Assembly: GCA_905221605.1 (NCBI GenBank)
Contig: CAJNDS010002408.1
Location: forward strand, 213,501 to 277,500
DNA length: 64,000 bases
Direction: 5' to 3'
Origin: Symbiodinium natans
Lineage: Eukaryota > Sar > Dinophyceae > Suessiales > Symbiodiniaceae
Part shown: positions 11,801 through 23,779 of the stretch, one piece after another
Position numbering within the stretch: position 1 is the first letter of the stretch
Layout: each line of letters begins with the position of its first letter
Position numbers and translations under genes: made by a program
The notes under the pieces: generated by a model
Databases searched by the model: none
What the model saw: the letters and a program-made list of their open reading frames with translations, nothing else
Told to the model about the DNA's origin: nothing

Positions 11801-14800
11801 ATCGGACTGTACAAACCAGAGCGACTAAATCATTCCCCAGAAAGTTCCAGCAATTTGCAGAAGCTTTGGCAAATTGCTGCTGCAGCACTGCTGCCTAGTG
11901 CAAGCAGATCGGGAAATGCTACTGTCACCTGCTGGCTGCTAGCTATGCATGGCTACGTTCGACATCCCAGGCTCAAAGAATGCAGCTTTAGACTATGGTG
12001 GAAGACCTTGTCACCATGGCAACCGCCTCGTCACTCAAACCTGCCTCCTCCGCCTCTCTTTTCTTGCAAGCTTGATGCACTCGCTGTGCCAAATCCTGGC
12101 ATCAGTTTTCACCATGTCATGGTGCTTGTGTAGCAGTGTGGCATGTAACTCGCATCATGAGCGAAGCTTTGAGCTGCTTGCCCCAAAGCTGAGATAGATC
12201 GACCGTATCAAAAAACATCAAAACATTGCAACAAACAAATTGCATTCAGAGCACTCCAAGCCCATGCACTCTCTGCCAATTGCGCAGATCGCAACTCAAC
12301 ATATACCATGCAATCACCCATGTTTCATCTACTTGACAATATCAGGGTAAGAACACCTGCCAGAGACAGTATCCTTGAACGAAAAATGACGAAAACGTAG
12401 CAAGCTCATTGCTACGGTAGAGTAGCACGAGCCATGAGAAGTATCAACGGGGTGATGATGCGTTGTGTGTAAGGGGCGCCGCGTATGCAAGCCATGAACA
12501 TCCGAATTAGCTTAGGCTTTGTCCGGAAGCCTAAACGAAGTCACGTAGACTCACGGAATTCGCCTCGGCTTCCTGCCGAGAAGCGTTTGGAACAAGCAGA
12601 CACGGATCCGGTCTCCTTCCCCACCCCAACCCTTCTCCCCGTTTGGGACCCCTGGGACCCGCGGCCATCGTGGCAGCGGGACACAGCAACCGGGCTGTCG
12701 AGTCTCAAAGGAGCAAAAGGCTGCAAGAGGTGACAGGCGTCTACTCTGCATCTACTGGCAGCAACCAGTTTTTGGAATCAACCGTCGCTGCAATCTCTCC
12801 GAGGCTTTTATGGAAGAAGCCCAGGAAAGCAAAAAAGTAAACATTAACATGACATTATGGCTGCATACATGCTGCCAATTGCTAATTGCGAACTTGCAGC
12901 TCGCAAAAACAGCAGAAGCAAAAACAGCCACAAGAGCAACACAGGCAACCGCAGCAGCGACCACAGTGTAAATGTAGTCGGTAAAACGGACGATGAATGA
13001 CAACCAAGAAACATGAAAGAACACAAGCATGACACCGCTCAGTTTCAACGGACAGGTCCTGCTCGGTCTTGGAGCGCTGCAAAGGAATGGGATTATCTTC
13101 CCGCGGCGTCTCCATCGCCTGTACTCCACAGTCCATCACAGTCCAGAGCCAAATTGATCAAGAACACAAACGATCACACGACGCTAAACTTCGTCAACCT
13201 CTGGGCCACCGCACTCCAAAGCCAAAGCTTGGTCGTGAAGACATCTGACTCAAGTGCTGACCGGCGAAATGCCAGGGTGTCCGCACAAAGGACTGCAGCG
13301 CACTGTAGTCCTCACGAATTTGGCAACAGCACAGCTTCAGCAAAAAGAGAACGCCGCTCTCCGCGCGGAAGAAACAAAACAGCTGGTGCCCAACGGTGCT
13401 AGCAGCGCACTAAGATCTCTGAACCGCACGCATGCCCAAATCCGGACCGGGATTTCGACGAAAAACGGCTACACTACACGCAACTCGCAACATCAACGTT
13501 CGCATTGTAGACTTGTCATGCTCCTGCCTATTCTGGACTTCTCCGCTGTTCGATGCTTCTCAACGAGTCGAACTCTTCGCAATCGTTCCATGTTTTGCGG
13601 CCGCTTGCCCGCGTTTCATGCAACCGAGCAATAAAGTTAGGCCTCAGGCTCCTCAGACCGAGGGCTTGCTAAGCTCTGGAGCAGGCCCCATCTTGCCCCA
13701 AGCATAGTTCAAGTCAGATTCGATCCCTCGGCGATCCTACGAGGTAGGAGCACGGGTGCAAAGGGGGCTATGCATCTTGCTGCAGTCCCCGACCATCGAT
13801 TTGGCGGTTTGAAACCAAAGGTGCCTTTGGGCCACCAGGCCTCAGGCCACCCTTCCGAGTGCACAAAGTCACAAAGTCATGTAGGAGCCCAAAGGCTTTT
13901 TGGCTTCTTTTGCACATGGTCACCGCGCTGATGGGAACTCAAAACGAGGTCGGCGCGCAAAACCGCCCCCCTCAGGAAACTGTTCATGCCACTGGTTCCA
14001 TGACCTTGTACGCAGAAGCATAAGGTCCAGCAGAGGGAAAGCCGATCTCTGGGAAGCATCATAGGCGTCCTTTCTTGAAGGAATGCGTGTGCTCAGTATC
14101 AGCTAATCCTCAGCTCCGAACCCGACTAGATGGAGTTCGTCCCGCCAATGTGTGAAACCGATGCAGCCCTTCGCTGCCCTTTCATTTTACAAGATCCACA
14201 GCATTCCACAGCTAATCTGTGGTCAGCCTGCCAAGGTCACTGTACGGAAGATTGTCAACCACCGAGCAGCTTGGCTACGCTTGGTTGGAATGTCCAAAGG
14301 GCATCCTCACCACATCACATTATGACAAATGCTTCGGGAACGTAGCCCCGTTAGCCTGTGGCAGAAGCAGCCAGTGATGCATCTACTGCCCTCACCATGC
14401 ACGACTGCGCCCAGCCTGAATAATTCCAACCTGAGCAGGTTCGATCTGAGCTGCACAAAAGATACCTCGGAACTAACCTGTGTTGTTCTGACGGAACTGA
14501 GGCAAAGGCTATAACACCAAACAGCCCCAAGGCGCTGCCAAAAATTTCGACAATCAGCATCTTGACCTTAGGCGACAGTGACTCTTGTCAGAACATTCTG
14601 AACATTGCGTGAAGATTGTGCTTGCACCTTCGCCTCGGAGCATTTACAAGTGAGAGAAAAGGCAGAAGCTCCCTCACAACATCTCACAACCCCATGCTCA
14701 GGCCATCTCAAAGAGCTCCGGTCGCTGAGCATCACCCAAAGCACACCCGCTGCCGGAGACACCAACGCAAATCCCACCTCAGTGTTGGAGAATCGGCATG

Positions 14801-16160
14801 TCATGGCATATCTGAATCCTGACTCCGCAAAGTTCTGTGCAGATGTGTGCAGCTAGGCAGCAGAACAGGTTTGACAAGCCAACGGACAAGCCGACACAGA
14901 ACATGCACCAGCCTTCAAGGAAGCTGCCCATGGGCCCATGGGCTATCGGCCAAAGCTCCGTGACTCTCGCTGACTCTCAGTCTCTGGGGGGGCGTGGCCT
15001 GCCACCATTGTCTGCGCCTGCCACGACTTCGGCTGCGGCTATCTGAGCTATCTTGAGCTGGCATCGCCTTGACTAAGCCTGGACCCTGTCTCCTACTCTC
15101 GTTTCTTATCGCGCGCGACAAGGTGTAAAGGGAAGCTGAGGCAGCCTGCCAACCTTTCGGCTGCGATGGCACATCAAAAATCTCAGAGCCCTCGATTTTG
15201 TTGGCCATGATAATTGCAATAATGACCTTTGCTTCGCAATCGCAGCATCTTGCCGGACCTGACTGAGTTGCGCTACCGGTTCCTCTGCTGCAGACGAATT
15301 GCGCCATAGATAGCCACGGCTTCGCAGAAAATGATGCTAACCAAGTTCTTGGAGCCTGAGATGCCATTCATGTCGATGCTTCTTCAATCACCTGGCGCCC
15401 TTTGTGCATAAGCCCCAATTCCCCGAATTCCTCTCGGATGAGGTGCTAATCCGTGGCGCCTTGATCCCTGCGCCCACGATGCTTGACCCAGTCAAGAAGA
15501 TGCCCCATGCCGCACCTTCACTCAAGAACTGTCGTTTCAATTGCTCAAATTTGCACAATTTGCGCATAATTTCACGCAGGATCTGCAAAAAAACAGGCCG
15601 GCTTCCTGGCCTAGAACTGAGATGCCCAGCGCAATCGCAATGCCCATGTATGACCACATGTACGGACTGATGGCCTGCAGGAACACATGAACTGACGGCA
15701 TCTGACGGCATCTGGCAGCCAACTGCTTTCACTGGGTCTTCACTGGCACAAGTGTACAGCTTCAAGGCCTCAAACAAGCAGAGGTACGAGGTGGCGTAGC
15801 ATGCCTCGACAAAGTATGTGGGTGTTCACAGAAGCCGCAGCACTTGCACGATTCCCGTGAGTCAGCCGCCTCATGCGGAGGACTGACGACCTCTGCGGCC
15901 TCGCAAGGTTTCAGGGACGAAGGTGAAATGACCGCGGCTACTCAGGGACGAAAGTGAAACGACGATTTGACGTGGAGTTCAGTATCATCTGGATGATTCT
16001 GTACATGTGCAGCTACAGGAAACCTCGAACAAGCCGTGCACAAAGACACGAAATCCCAGTTTAATGTGTGATGCGAAACTGCATTGTGTTGCCTCTTGAG
16101 CCCCGACTCGTCGGTAGCTGGCAGTATGGGTTACCTTTCACATCCTTTCACAAAGTACAT
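5881..16160. other. Stretch without a recognisable gene
   Basis: About 10 kb with many short overlapping frames and no domain that I recognise. A 33 bp direct repeat lies at 6281-6313 and 6325-6357 (one mismatch, 11 bp spacer). A strongly purine-rich tract at about 10080-10175 gives a Lys/Glu/Arg-rich frame that is probably only compositional. C runs lie at 8939-8954. The 222-codon minus frame at 8210-8878 resembles no family known to me. Confidence 0.45.
6281..6357. repeat. 33 bp direct repeat, two copies
   Basis: Copies at 6281-6313 and 6325-6357 begin AATGAATTCCACACC and AATGAATCCCACACC and end GGCTAGGTTTTG. They differ at one base and are separated by 11 bp, which points to a recent local duplication. 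Confidence 0.9.
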
Positions 16161-16262
16161 GGGTAGTTCTCTAAATTAGGGTTCCTGCTGGGGTCTTTGT
16201 TTACAAGGTTTCTGTACTATACGTGGGATCCAAAACAGGGACCCTAACTTAGAGAACTACCC
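16161..16262. mobile_element. MITE-like inverted-repeat element with ACAT flanks, 102 bp
   Basis: The left end (GGGTAGTTCTCTAAATTAGG) and the right end are inverted repeats of about 27 bp with two or three mismatches. The 4 bp ACAT flank both sides (16157-16160 and 16263-16266), as expected of a target-site duplication. The interior is about 48 bp and non-coding. Length and terminal motif match the element at 5247-5346, so both are probably non-autonomous DNA transposons of one family. No transposase is visible in the window. Confidence 0.7.
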
Positions 16263-16266
16263 ACAT

Positions 16267-19200
16267 GGATGCGATTCCGTTTTCAGCACGCAGTACTGCT
16301 CCTATGATTGCTCCTACGATCGCACACTGGCGACTTCGACTAAATCGGAAGGCACATTTTGTCCTGAGGCATACTCTGGGTTGGGATACGGGCGATGAGC
16401 GAGGACTAGACCGGGCGAGGAGAAGAGTTTAATTAGTTTAAAATCTAGCAACCCCACACCGAGTGCGGGCAAAAATGTGGCATATAGATGTTCATCGAGC
16501 ATAATCACAAGCTACTCGATGCGAAGCTAGGGTTTCAGGCGAGAGTTTGCGTCTGTTGTGAAGTCTTGCAACCGGTAGGTCTCATGAACAAAGGCAACCA
16601 GACAAACATGAATCTTACAAATTGCAGTAGAGAGCATTTCTAATATCCTGCGCCATGGTGTCAGGCCTTCGTCACGCCCATGGCTTTCGGAATGGGCTTT
16701 CCAAGTACGTTCCACACGCTTGAGAGGACGACAACATGCATGTGCACATGCCACTTACTGGCCATGCAGAAGCAGTACAACCCATGCCCCAATTTGCGCC
16801 TCCCAACGGGACCCCCAGTATGGGCATCTCCACAACACGGAGAGAGAAAATTTAAGACAGAGCGAGGGCGAGAGAGAGAGAGAGGTCCTCGGAACTTCTC
16901 GCACCAACACCTCCCATGTGCCAGAGCAGACCCTGATCGCGGTACTCGTCGTCGTAATTGGCAACCCGGCCTTAAGACACTTTCCCTTGTGCGAATGCAA
17001 TGCAGCAATCATTGGCTCGAAGACAGAAAATGACAGAAAGGCCAACGAAAAACAGCGCTAGAACATCTTTGAACCATAAGCATCCGCACTTGTCGCATGC
17101 GGAGGCGGCAGAGGCACAGTGTCGCAGTGCTTCGTACTCGTCATCTTGGAGCATCGGAGATGGTGAACGAGCATTATCGACCAGGACAATGTTCGCCAGA
17201 CTCAACCCGGACAGGAGTTTGTCTTCTACCACTGCCTCACTGCATCCTGGCGGATATCACAGGCATGTGATGGCATGTGCAACTGCAACATGATGACGCA
17301 ATGGATGAGATATACAGAGCCTGGTCCGTGAAGGCAGACACATGATATGTTCGACGAACCATTGAAGAGCGCCACGTTTGCTACAGCTCTGCCACTTCAC
17401 CTACTGGGTAGGACTCTGGCCCGAGGAGGCACACGGTCTGTCAGTCCTTCGGAGATCTGTGGAAACCATCCCGACGGACAAGTAAGCAGGCTCTGTAGCA
17501 CCTGGAACACTCTGACTAGGCTGTGCTTTCTTGACTTGTGCTGCCAGTCACTGCATACACATCAGTGAAGGCACTACTGTACTTGTTTGTCTGTTGGCAT
17601 ACCTCGCAAAAGGACAAGACATGATGAGGCCAAAACGGCGGCCAAGGCACCGCGGATTTGTGGTGTCCTTCTGCTTCTTTGACCGGAAGCATGAACCTCG
17701 AACCATGGGGCATCACGGCGTCAGACATGTCTGGTTTTGTCGTGGATATGCATATATACACAATAGCTCCCTGAATCAGGTCTGCGTGGACCCCGTACTC
17801 CTACCGGTATGCAACAGGCTAGGATCAAATCTTCCTGGGTTAGCACTCCACAGCCCCCGACAAAATCACATCGAGAGCAAAAGGAGAAACGCAAGCAATG
17901 ATCTCATGGTGCAGTGTAGGTCCATTCCGCCCCTCTGGGTTCTGCAAATAAACTGGAAAGGAGGGACTGGTGGTGGTTTTGGCTATGGATTAGCAGCGCC
18001 GGGGTAGCTACTGGCATCCCGACCAGGTTGACCACCCAACTGGGTCACAAGCGCCCACCTGAACCAAGCCCCTGCATCTGTCCGGGCCGCAAACCAACAT
18101 TCTTGAGGTTCCAGGCTCAGAAAACCCTCTGGGTACGGTGCCGATGTATTCTTGGTGGAAACGAATACTAGCTAGAAGCGCATAGATCAGCTTCCAGGTT
18201 TTTAGAGGCTGGAGAGGCTTTTAGCAAGCCTCAATATGCCCATGTGAGAATGGGAAACAAGGATGAGACCGAGAACCGCAAGCAGCTTCAAAGTGCTGCA
18301 ATCTGAACCAAGCAACGTTTTCCATTCATGGCCATCTTTGTAAACCCCACCAGGCTGTCCGGTGCGAGCGGACAGAGTCCACACCGCACTGAAATGCTTG
18401 GCCAAGTCTGCCATCATGAGAAGGTTGAGAACTGCTACAGCTCCAGCCTCAGGCCAAGCGCAAAAAACGAGATGGCTGACACAGATCTAAGCTCTGCACT
18501 TGCCTCGTTGATCGTGAGAACCGCAAGGACACGCCTGCGATCTAACGCAGGCGCGGAGTAATCGGATGTGATCAGCGTCATCAAAGCTGGTGTACGGGAG
18601 CATGCCTCTCGTCTGTTTCCGGATCATGCGCCAAGGATTCCAAAAGTGTTTGAAGCTGGTCCACCCTGCTCCCTTCCAGGTATGGTGACTCGAAGTTGTA
18701 TTGAACCTTGGAAAGCGAGAACAAGCCCACCTAGTTTCAAATGTTTCAAACATACATAGCTGCCAGCCAAAAAAGCAACTGAAAGCAACAAGATGCAACA
18801 AGGCCATGGTACATACCGCTTCTTCAAGGAATCAGGAGCAGAGTAGCCCAGCTCATTGCTGCATCGCGGATCCTCGCCAGGGGCCATCGACGCAAAAACT
18901 AATTTGCAGCCTCAGGGATAGGGGGAGGAGGCTTTCCAGTAGCTTGGAGGTTGAACTAATTCCAACGGGTGATGCCTTGGATTGGGGCTTGGGTAGTTCA
19001 GGAACACACTTGGCTACGATCTTGCAAGCCAGACAATACCGAATCTGGACTTTTGCTCTAGTATGAAACTCCCAAACCAGTTAGATGAACTGTAAAAATT
19101 CGCCACCAAGGTATGGGCATCAAAGGCTCCCATAGTGACCTGGGTCCGCACCTCCGGCGATTCACGTAGCGTTATGCTAAATTGGCTACCGCCCCGGTCC

Positions 19201-20480
19201 TAAAGGACAAGCCACAGCACAAAAATGGTACATTCAGCTCAAAAACATGATGCAGGGGCATCATGTTTTCGTGAGCAAAACATACCAAAGCAGAGCACCC
19301 AGCTGTTATAGGACTGGGGAATATCCAATGTCAAGATTGAAACGGATGACTCTGAATGGACGATTCCGAAATCAAGAACTACCGGTTCATGTTGCACGCT
19401 GTCTAATTTACTGTGGAGCCAACAACACAAAAAAAGAGCAAAAGAGCAAATGCCCCACGGATTTGGTCCGGAGCCCCAAGTGTAAGGAGGAGAAATCCCC
19501 GCGGAGCTGTAACGGTTTAGGCCTTGAAGACCTTAGAGACCCTACAAACCCGTGCTGAAGATGTCGGTACACAAGCCCAAACCCTGCGGCACATGGTCTC
19601 GGGACGACATTCCCCCCAACGGGACGACTCGAAACCTACTGGTAGCATCACACATACCTCACATTGACACTCAAAAGACTACCTTTCAGCCCTGTAACCG
19701 ACGCGAGAGTACTGCAGGCTGTTTACTTACTTGCCCCCTTTGAAACGCGTAATCATATCATCCGTTCCCTCCAAAAAGCCAGGAACTGTAGTGACAGCTG
19801 GGGTGTAGCACACATGATTCTCTCCTCTCTAGCCGAGTCTAGCTTCTTTAGAATTACAACAAGCGAGCAAGAAGAGCGTGGTAAACGGGTGAATGTTCTG
19901 TTTTCATTCGTTGCTGCTTCAACATTGGTGGCATTGACAGGTTCATAACGAACCGAGTTCAATGGGTCACAAACCTAGGGTGGCAAAAAAACACGCTCAC
20001 CATAATCTCCGAAACGCGCACCAAGAGCACCGAAACACGCACCAAGTTAGCGTAGCCTGCACCAAAGTCAATCTGTATGCACCAAACCCAAAACACGGAC
20101 ATGTAGCAGTAGTACCAGCGTAGCCAGCTGACTGCTCATGCCAGCATAACGAAAGACACGCCCGGGGCTTGACACCTTCTACCCATACGTGGACACACCA
20201 GTATACCTAGACATCCAAAGCGAAGGAGCCTGCACATTCACTGCGCGTGGATTCGCATCCGACCAGGTTGAGGGATCTGGGAGTCGAGATTTTTTCGGGG
20301 TTTTTTTTCGGGGTTTGGGAGCGTGTCAGATGTGAGATGAACTGGCATGACATGATATGATTATGATCTGACTGCGTGACTACAAGGCACCAACCAGACG
20401 GAGCGCATCCAATCTGAACTGACAGAAGCTCGACACAGGCTTAACACATCATCATGGAGCCTCCCGCTCGACCACATCAG
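16267..20480. other. Stretch without a recognisable gene
   Basis: Only short frames with no domain that I recognise. A GA-rich microsatellite-like tract lies near 16840-16885. Nothing else stands out on either strand. Confidence 0.45.
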
Positions 20481-22620
20481 GCGGAGCCTGATGTTGGAAC
20501 GGTTGCAGGGAATTGCGCGGTGGCCCGGACCCGACGCGACCTGACCCGACCTCACATGATCTGACCTATCCCACGCGAACAGAGCGGCTTAACACGTCAC
20601 GCAGCCTCACGCGCGAACTCTTCCGGCGGCTCGCGCACATCAGGAGCAGGAGCCTGGCAGGAACGGCAGGGAGAGGTATTCATGTTCGATGGCCCTATCT
20701 AACCTAACCCGTGTAAGTCAGCCTGTCTGCAGCTCAGACGAGCCGCGCAGCATGACTCGAACTAGCACGATCTGATCTGATCTGATGAATTTTGAGCTGC
20801 TCGACATGACTCGAACCTATCCCGATCTGATCTGATCTGACTGCACGCGTGTAAGTCAGCCTGACCCGACAACTCGCTTGGCGGCAAGTAACCCTTCAAG
20901 TTGGCAGCAAGCCCTCGGCCCTGAAAGGGGACCTGACACGGGCCTCCGCCACTGGCTCGGCCACACCAGTCACAGCAGCCTGACGCAGGAACGGTGAGCC
21001 CATGAACCCTACGCAAGACTCAGACTTTGAAGCGGTCGGCAACATGAGCAGTCCGAAAACCACGTCTGAGAGAGAAGCCTTTTCTTTCAAATGCGCACGT
21101 TTGGCGCGGCTCTTGCAAAATTATCTGCTGGCTCAATGCTGCACAATGCCGGTATCTGGACGTAAAAGTTTGCAAAACCCTTTCTACTTTAAGGTCCCAG
21201 CCATCAGAAAGACAAGAGCCGGTAATTCAGTGCTAGTCAGCACTGCCTTCCCTACTTCTGAGGGGTAATAAAGACAAAAGCCAAGCGTCCAGTGGCTACA
21301 TAGACTCACCTTCATCGGAATATGGCGGACTCTCCCCAAGGTCATCCGAGCGCGGAGACGTCGGCAATGCCTGCGCAGACGGCGAAGAAACGTGTGGTCC
21401 GTTGTCCAAGTTGCGGGTCTGCGCTTGCTCCCACATAGGCATCTGTGGCCCGTCGACACGCAGCATGAGATCCTCTGCGGCCTGGAACATGCCGTGGACC
21501 TTGCCCAGGAGAAACGGTGTGCGATTGGCTTGCAGAAGCTGATGAAACCGCCCGAAGAATGGAGCTTTGCGCCGAAGAAGGCTATCCAATGTGACGTCGT
21601 GCTGGCGCAGAAAGGAGGTGTTGCCAGCAACCAAGAGCTGCACGCAGCTCCAGAGCTCGCCGTCGGTCAGCATGTCCAACGGGAGCAAGTCTCGGGGCAC
21701 GTGCTTCACAACCCCAGCGGCAGCCAAAAGCTTCCAGGCCAAAAAGTAAACCCATCGAGTGGGCTGCAAGACGAACCTCGCCGAACGTGGCGAAACGAGG
21801 CAATGAGTCAACTGTGCTGCTGCACGAAAGCCAAAGGAGCTAGCAAGGACGGCATATTCGTCTCAAGTGTAGTAGTCACCGGGCTGAAACCCGACTCGAC
21901 CTGCCCTGACCTGATCTGACTGATTCCATACCTGGCTGAGAACAAAGGGCATAACTCAGCCAACCCCGTGCCCTATGAGCCCAAAACCTGGAGTTGTGAA
22001 AAAAGGCCCTATCAGCCCAGAATCTGGACAGGTTTCATCGCAAACCCTGGAAATGCTGGCAGGCACGCCAGTGTAGTGAAACACTCTGCTGTGTTGCATG
22101 ATCTGATGTAGTCCGACCATTGCTGATGCGGCGGAGCACCTTGCGCGCAAGCTCCGCCACCAGGAGCCTGACGCAGGATTGGAAGTCGAACTGGACCGAT
22201 CTGATCTGATCTGATCTACTCTATGTCACTTAGTGTACGGCTGTTTTGAGAGGGCAAACCCGACCCGATCTGATCTGATATGCTCCATGTAAGCCAGACT
22301 CACCTCTTGTCAGTTGGTGGCAAGGAAAAGACTGAAATTTGCCCCCAAAAGGCGAGTTTTCGACAGCAGAACCCGAAGACGGCGAGGAACCTGGTGCAGA
22401 AGGTTTGGCACTGGCCCACGCACCGCAGCCTGACAGAGGCACGGTGGCAAGCTGAATCCTCAAAGTTGGCAGCAAACCCTCATCAGCATGAGCTCCGCCG
22501 CTGGCTCGGCCACACCCGTCACAGCAGCCTGACGCAGGAACGGCGGTCAGCGCAGCCGCCTGACCCGACCCGATCTGATCTGATGTAATCACCCCTTATC
22601 AGCTGGTGGAAGCCCTAGCT
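20480..22620. repeat. Cluster of degenerate repeats with GATCTGA motifs
   Basis: The motif CCCGATCTGATCTGAT or close variants occurs near 20767, 20821, 22197, 22265 and 22567. The phrase TGGCTCGGCCACACC followed by GTCACAGCAGCCTGACGCAG occurs at about 20950-20995 and 22505-22545, with shorter relatives near 20640 and 22155. TGTAAGTCAGCCTG occurs near 20711 and 20849. The pieces keep a similar order, so this is a degraded tandem or dispersed repeat family. It surrounds a plausible exon at 21296-21811. Confidence 0.8.
21296..21811 (-). CDS. Hypothetical exon or ORF fragment, 171 codons
   Basis: I do not recognise the family. The 171-residue minus-strand frame has a balanced, protein-like composition. 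It has an amphipathic N-terminal half with Leu/Val-rich and charged segments (LLPLDMLTDGELW and FLLGKVHGMFQAAEDLM are typical phrases). An acidic, Ser/Pro-rich tail ends at a stop codon. That is unlike most neighbouring frames, which are Cys/His/Arg-rich shadows. The upstream boundary is uncertain: the first residues may be intron, so the given Met is only the first in frame. It sits between two groups of the GATCTGA-associated repeats and could belong to a dispersed, repeat-associated gene or element. No membrane segment or catalytic motif is evident. Confidence 0.35.
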   Translation of the reverse strand: MTHCLVSPRSARFVLQPTRWVYFLAWKLLAAAGVVKHVPRDLLPLDMLTDGELWSCVQLLVAGNTSFLRQHDVTLDSLLRRKAPFFGRFHQLLQANRTPFLLGKVHGMFQAAEDLMLRVDGPQMPMWEQAQTRNLDNGPHVSSPSAQALPTSPRSDDLGESPPYSDEGESM

Positions 22621-22819
22621 GCTTGCAAAGACGGCATGTCTTAGTTGAATGCTTGCTGATACTGTTCAGAGCCTGGTTAAGAAAGAAGACACCCCGACGT
22701 TTCGCGAAACCCTATAGAGATGCTTGCAAAGACGGCATGTCTTAGCAGCACCTTCGCCAGCCAGAAGCTTGCAAGCCACGGAGAACAAAGGGGGCAGCAC
22801 GAATGCTTGCTGACACTGC
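22621..22819. repeat. Direct repeats GCTTGCAAAGACGG and GAATGCTTGCTGA
   Basis: A 24 bp sequence starting GCTTGCAAAGACGGCATG occurs at 22621-22644 and 22722-22745. A second motif, GAATGCTTGCTGATACTG, occurs at 22647-22664 and again with one change at 22802-22819. The shared order suggests a duplicated unit of about 100-155 bp with an insertion, lying between the GATCTGA cluster and the telomere-like block. Confidence 0.8.
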
Positions 22820-22949
22820 TAGGAGAGCACATTACGCCGCCGCCAGGCTTGGACCTCCTGGCAAAACCACGCTGAGCAAGTAGCGTCAGACCACTCCCCG
22901 GGTGTTTTGTGTTGGTATTGTTATTTAAGTGTTTTTGGGAGTTTTCGAA

Positions 22950-23268
22950 GCCCAAACCCTAAAACCCTCACCCCAAAACCCTAAGCCATAAACCCTCAAC
23001 CCTAAACCTAAACCCTAGACCCTAAACTGTCCCGAAACCCTAAACCCTACACCTTGAGCCCTACACCGTAAACCCTAAACCCTAAGCCCTAAGCCGTAAC
23101 CCTCTCAACCCTAAACCCTAAGCCATAAACCCTCAGCCTCAACCCTAAACCTAAACCCTAGACGCTCTTTGCCTTGTGCCCAGCCTCCCTAAATCCTAAA
23201 CCCTAAGCCGTAAACCCTCAGCCTCAACCCTAAGCCTAAACCCAGACCCTAAACCCTCCCGAAACCCT
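22950..23268. repeat. Telomere-like repeat, left flank of retrotransposon
   Basis: CCCTAAA-type units with recurring variants (AAGCCATAAACCCTCA, CCTAGACCCTAAA, TCCCGAAACCCT). The variants recur in the same order, for example TCCCGAAACCCT at 23030-23041 and 23257-23268, so the array has a higher-order structure. It stops abruptly at the (GAAA)n tail of the element and resumes in the same orientation at 34784. Confidence 0.92.
23257..23268. repeat. Target-site duplication, left copy (TCCCGAAACCCT)
   Basis: The 12 bp TCCCGAAACCCT lies directly against the (GAAA)n tail and is repeated exactly at 34784-34795 beyond the 5' end of the element. Non-LTR retrotransposons make such duplications by target-primed reverse transcription. 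The same 12 bp also occurs at 23030 inside the array, so part of the match could be due to the repeat background. Confidence 0.7.
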
Positions 23269-23779
23269 TTCTTTCTTTCTTTCGGACGCAGTGGGAAATC
23301 ACACCTAGCGACGACCTAGCATATAGCACAGCTATACGGTGTCTCAAGGACACTCTGTGAGGTGAACCACACAGACTACTCAGTGACACGTATGTACAAC
23401 ATGAGGACTCACGTCGAGGACCTTGGCCATGATGAAGAGGCAAAAGAGAGGGATAGCATCAGCCGGTGATCATATGTCATATGTGCAGCGAGGCGCACTC
23501 GACCTACTGTGCACAAGTCGAGAGCTGCCAGGGCTCCACACAGAGTTGCAGCAGGTGCCTGTCCATTTGATGGAATTTGGCAGTCTGCGGCCAGCCAGCC
23601 AGCATGCATGAGAGAAGAGGAGATGTCAAGGAAGAAGAAGAGTGGACGGAGAGAGAGGGAGAAAGGTGGTCTCATTGCCGCAGCAACAGCATATACCACG
23701 TTTTTTCTCACGACGGCATACACAGTCGAGCGAGCTTGGCGCATGCCCCTGCGCGATACCCCACAAGCCTGCAGGCCAG
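23269..23779 (-). other. 3' region of the LINE with (GAAA)n tail
   Basis: About 510 bp follow the ORF2 stop. In the minus-strand direction they hold a pyrimidine-rich tract (the plus strand at 23600-23660 is purine-rich) and end in about three and a half GAAA units (plus 23269-23283). A short simple-repeat tail instead of poly(A) is common in several LINE clades and marks the 3' end used for target-primed reverse transcription. Confidence 0.8.
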
